A stretch of 5,980 bases of DNA from Sedimentisphaerales bacterium (GTDB taxonomy: Bacteria > Planctomycetota > Phycisphaerae > Sedimentisphaerales > Anaerobacaceae), in the NCBI GenBank assembly GCA_030630905.1, contig DAOVMB010000179.1, positions 1 to 5,980 of the forward strand, written 5' to 3'. Shown piece by piece: positions 5,184 to 5,980 of this stretch. A model generated the notes under the pieces. The model was not told the origin of the DNA, searched no databases, and saw only the letters and a list, made by a program, of their open reading frames with translations. Each line of letters starts with the position of its first letter. Positions within the stretch are counted from its first letter, which is position 1. Position numbers and translations under genes: made by a program.

Positions 5184-5980
5184 ATGAGAAAGAGAATCTA
5201 CATCCGGCTCGCGGTGGGAATCGGACTGCTTATCCTGGTATCGCAGGTATCGGCACAACAAGAACAGTGGCTGCAATATCACTCATCACGAGAGGCCAGC
5301 CAGATATTTGGCCAAGCAGGATTTCATATGATAGAGATAAGCACCCGGCAGCCCGTAGGTGTGAAGCTGCCGCAATTCAAGGGGCAGAACCAGTTGTTTG
5401 CCAAGTGGGCCACTCCTATGGTCAAAAGCGGCCATCTCTGGATAGCCCTGGATCGTACTCACAAACAAGGGCCGTATGATTCGCTGTACATCGACTCAAA
5501 CGCTAACGGGAGCCTCGAAGAAGAAACCGCTGCAGCGGCATATCGAATGAACCAGCGAAGCGCGTATTTCGGGCCTGTAAAAGTAATCTTTGAGGTCGAA
5601 GACGGGCCGGTCACATATCATTTGAACTTTAGATCCTACCAATACAATACTGGCGAGGGGAGATTGTACGCATCATCCGGCGGATGGTATGAGGGAGACA
5701 TCACAGTAGGCGGGCAAAAGAAGCACTGCGTGCTTTTCGACTATAATGTAAATGGGGCATTTGATGATAAATCTGCGAATGCCGCCGAGTGCGACCGGAT
5801 ACGAATCGGCAAGCAGGGCGGTCAGGACACGCTTTTTACAGGCAACTACATCGAAGTTGACAAAACGCTGTATCGGCCTGATATTGCCCGGGATGGAGCA
5901 TGTATCAAACTCACTAAAGCTGAGAACGTCAGTTTTGGCAGTGTTCGTTTGCCGGAGTCGATAACGGAATTCTCCGCTAA
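5184..5980 (+). CDS. N-terminal part of a secreted planctomycete-type protein with two EF-hand-like loops (partial)
   Basis: The frame is open for 265 codons from ATG 5184 to the right edge without a stop. Residues 1-24 form a signal peptide (basic RKRIYIR, hydrophobic VGIGLLILV, cleavage after VSA). The mature protein starts QQEQWLQYHSSREA, an opening I associate with a recurring but unnamed family in planctomycetes. Residues 60-200 look beta-rich (LWIALDR, VKVIFEVEDGPVTYHLNF, SGGWYEGDITVGG). Two acidic loops of the form DxNxNG occur: DSNANGSLEEE at 104-114 and DYNVNGAFDDK at 186-196. They resemble the first half of EF-hand or dockerin-type calcium loops, although position 12 is Thr or Ser rather than Glu. 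Cys residues at 182, 203 and 240 could allow a disulfide. The catalytic or binding role is unknown and the rest of the protein lies outside the window. An ECF-like promoter and a short leader ORF precede it; it is separated from the lipoprotein operon by a terminator. Confidence 0.88.
   Translation, partial: MRKRIYIRLAVGIGLLILVSQVSAQQEQWLQYHSSREASQIFGQAGFHMIEISTRQPVGVKLPQFKGQNQLFAKWATPMVKSGHLWIALDRTHKQGPYDSLYIDSNANGSLEEETAAAAYRMNQRSAYFGPVKVIFEVEDGPVTYHLNFRSYQYNTGEGRLYASSGGWYEGDITVGGQKKHCVLFDYNVNGAFDDKSANAAECDRIRIGKQGGQDTLFTGNYIEVDKTLYRPDIARDGACIKLTKAENVSFGSVRLPESITEFSA

Noticed and set aside
5267..5479. A 70-codon plus-strand frame and an opposite-strand 60-codon frame (5286-5468) over the same bases.
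   Set aside because: Both lie inside the large secreted-protein gene that starts at 5184 with a signal peptide and a good ribosome binding site, so they are shadows.

Overview
The window looks like chromosomal DNA from a planctomycete, probably of the Phycisphaerae/Sedimentisphaerales type. This rests on memory of protein styles, not on a search: the first gene ends in a MYFDDIRLYQP-type tail common in large secreted proteins of that group, and the last gene begins with a secreted domain whose 'WLQYHSSREA' opening I associate with planctomycetes. Base composition is moderate, and I see no insertion sequence, tRNA, rRNA, CRISPR array or phage gene.

Layout. Bases 1-102 are the 3' end of a plus-strand gene. 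It converges on a small minus-strand gene (733-221) for a two-pass membrane protein, and a perfect 13-bp hairpin (145-175) lies between them as a likely two-way terminator. Bases 734-936 form a divergent intergenic region with candidate promoters in both directions and a hairpin over the ribosome binding site of the next gene.

The core is a tight four-gene plus-strand operon (937-4824): a COG3014-family lipoprotein with TPR-like repeats, a YcfL/DUF1425-family lipoprotein, an LpoB-family lipoprotein, and a CsgG-related periplasmic protein with FlgT-like N- and C-terminal domains. Gaps are 32, 3 and 37 bp, and the operon ends in a strong intrinsic terminator (4856-4884). All four products are exported, three as lipoproteins without Asp at +2, so an envelope or outer-membrane assembly is the natural reading. 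In E. coli, LpoB activates the peptidoglycan synthase PBP1B; whether this set does anything similar in a planctomycete is open, because the LpoB-like protein has a much shorter tether than the E. coli one.

The last segment (4885-5183) has no long gene but holds a 14-bp perfect palindrome, an ECF-sigma-like promoter (TGTAAC ... GTCTTA) and a five-codon ORF with a strong Shine-Dalgarno sequence. These lead into a large secreted protein starting at 5184 that runs off the right edge. Its first 265 residues carry a signal peptide and two DxNxNG loops resembling EF-hand calcium sites.
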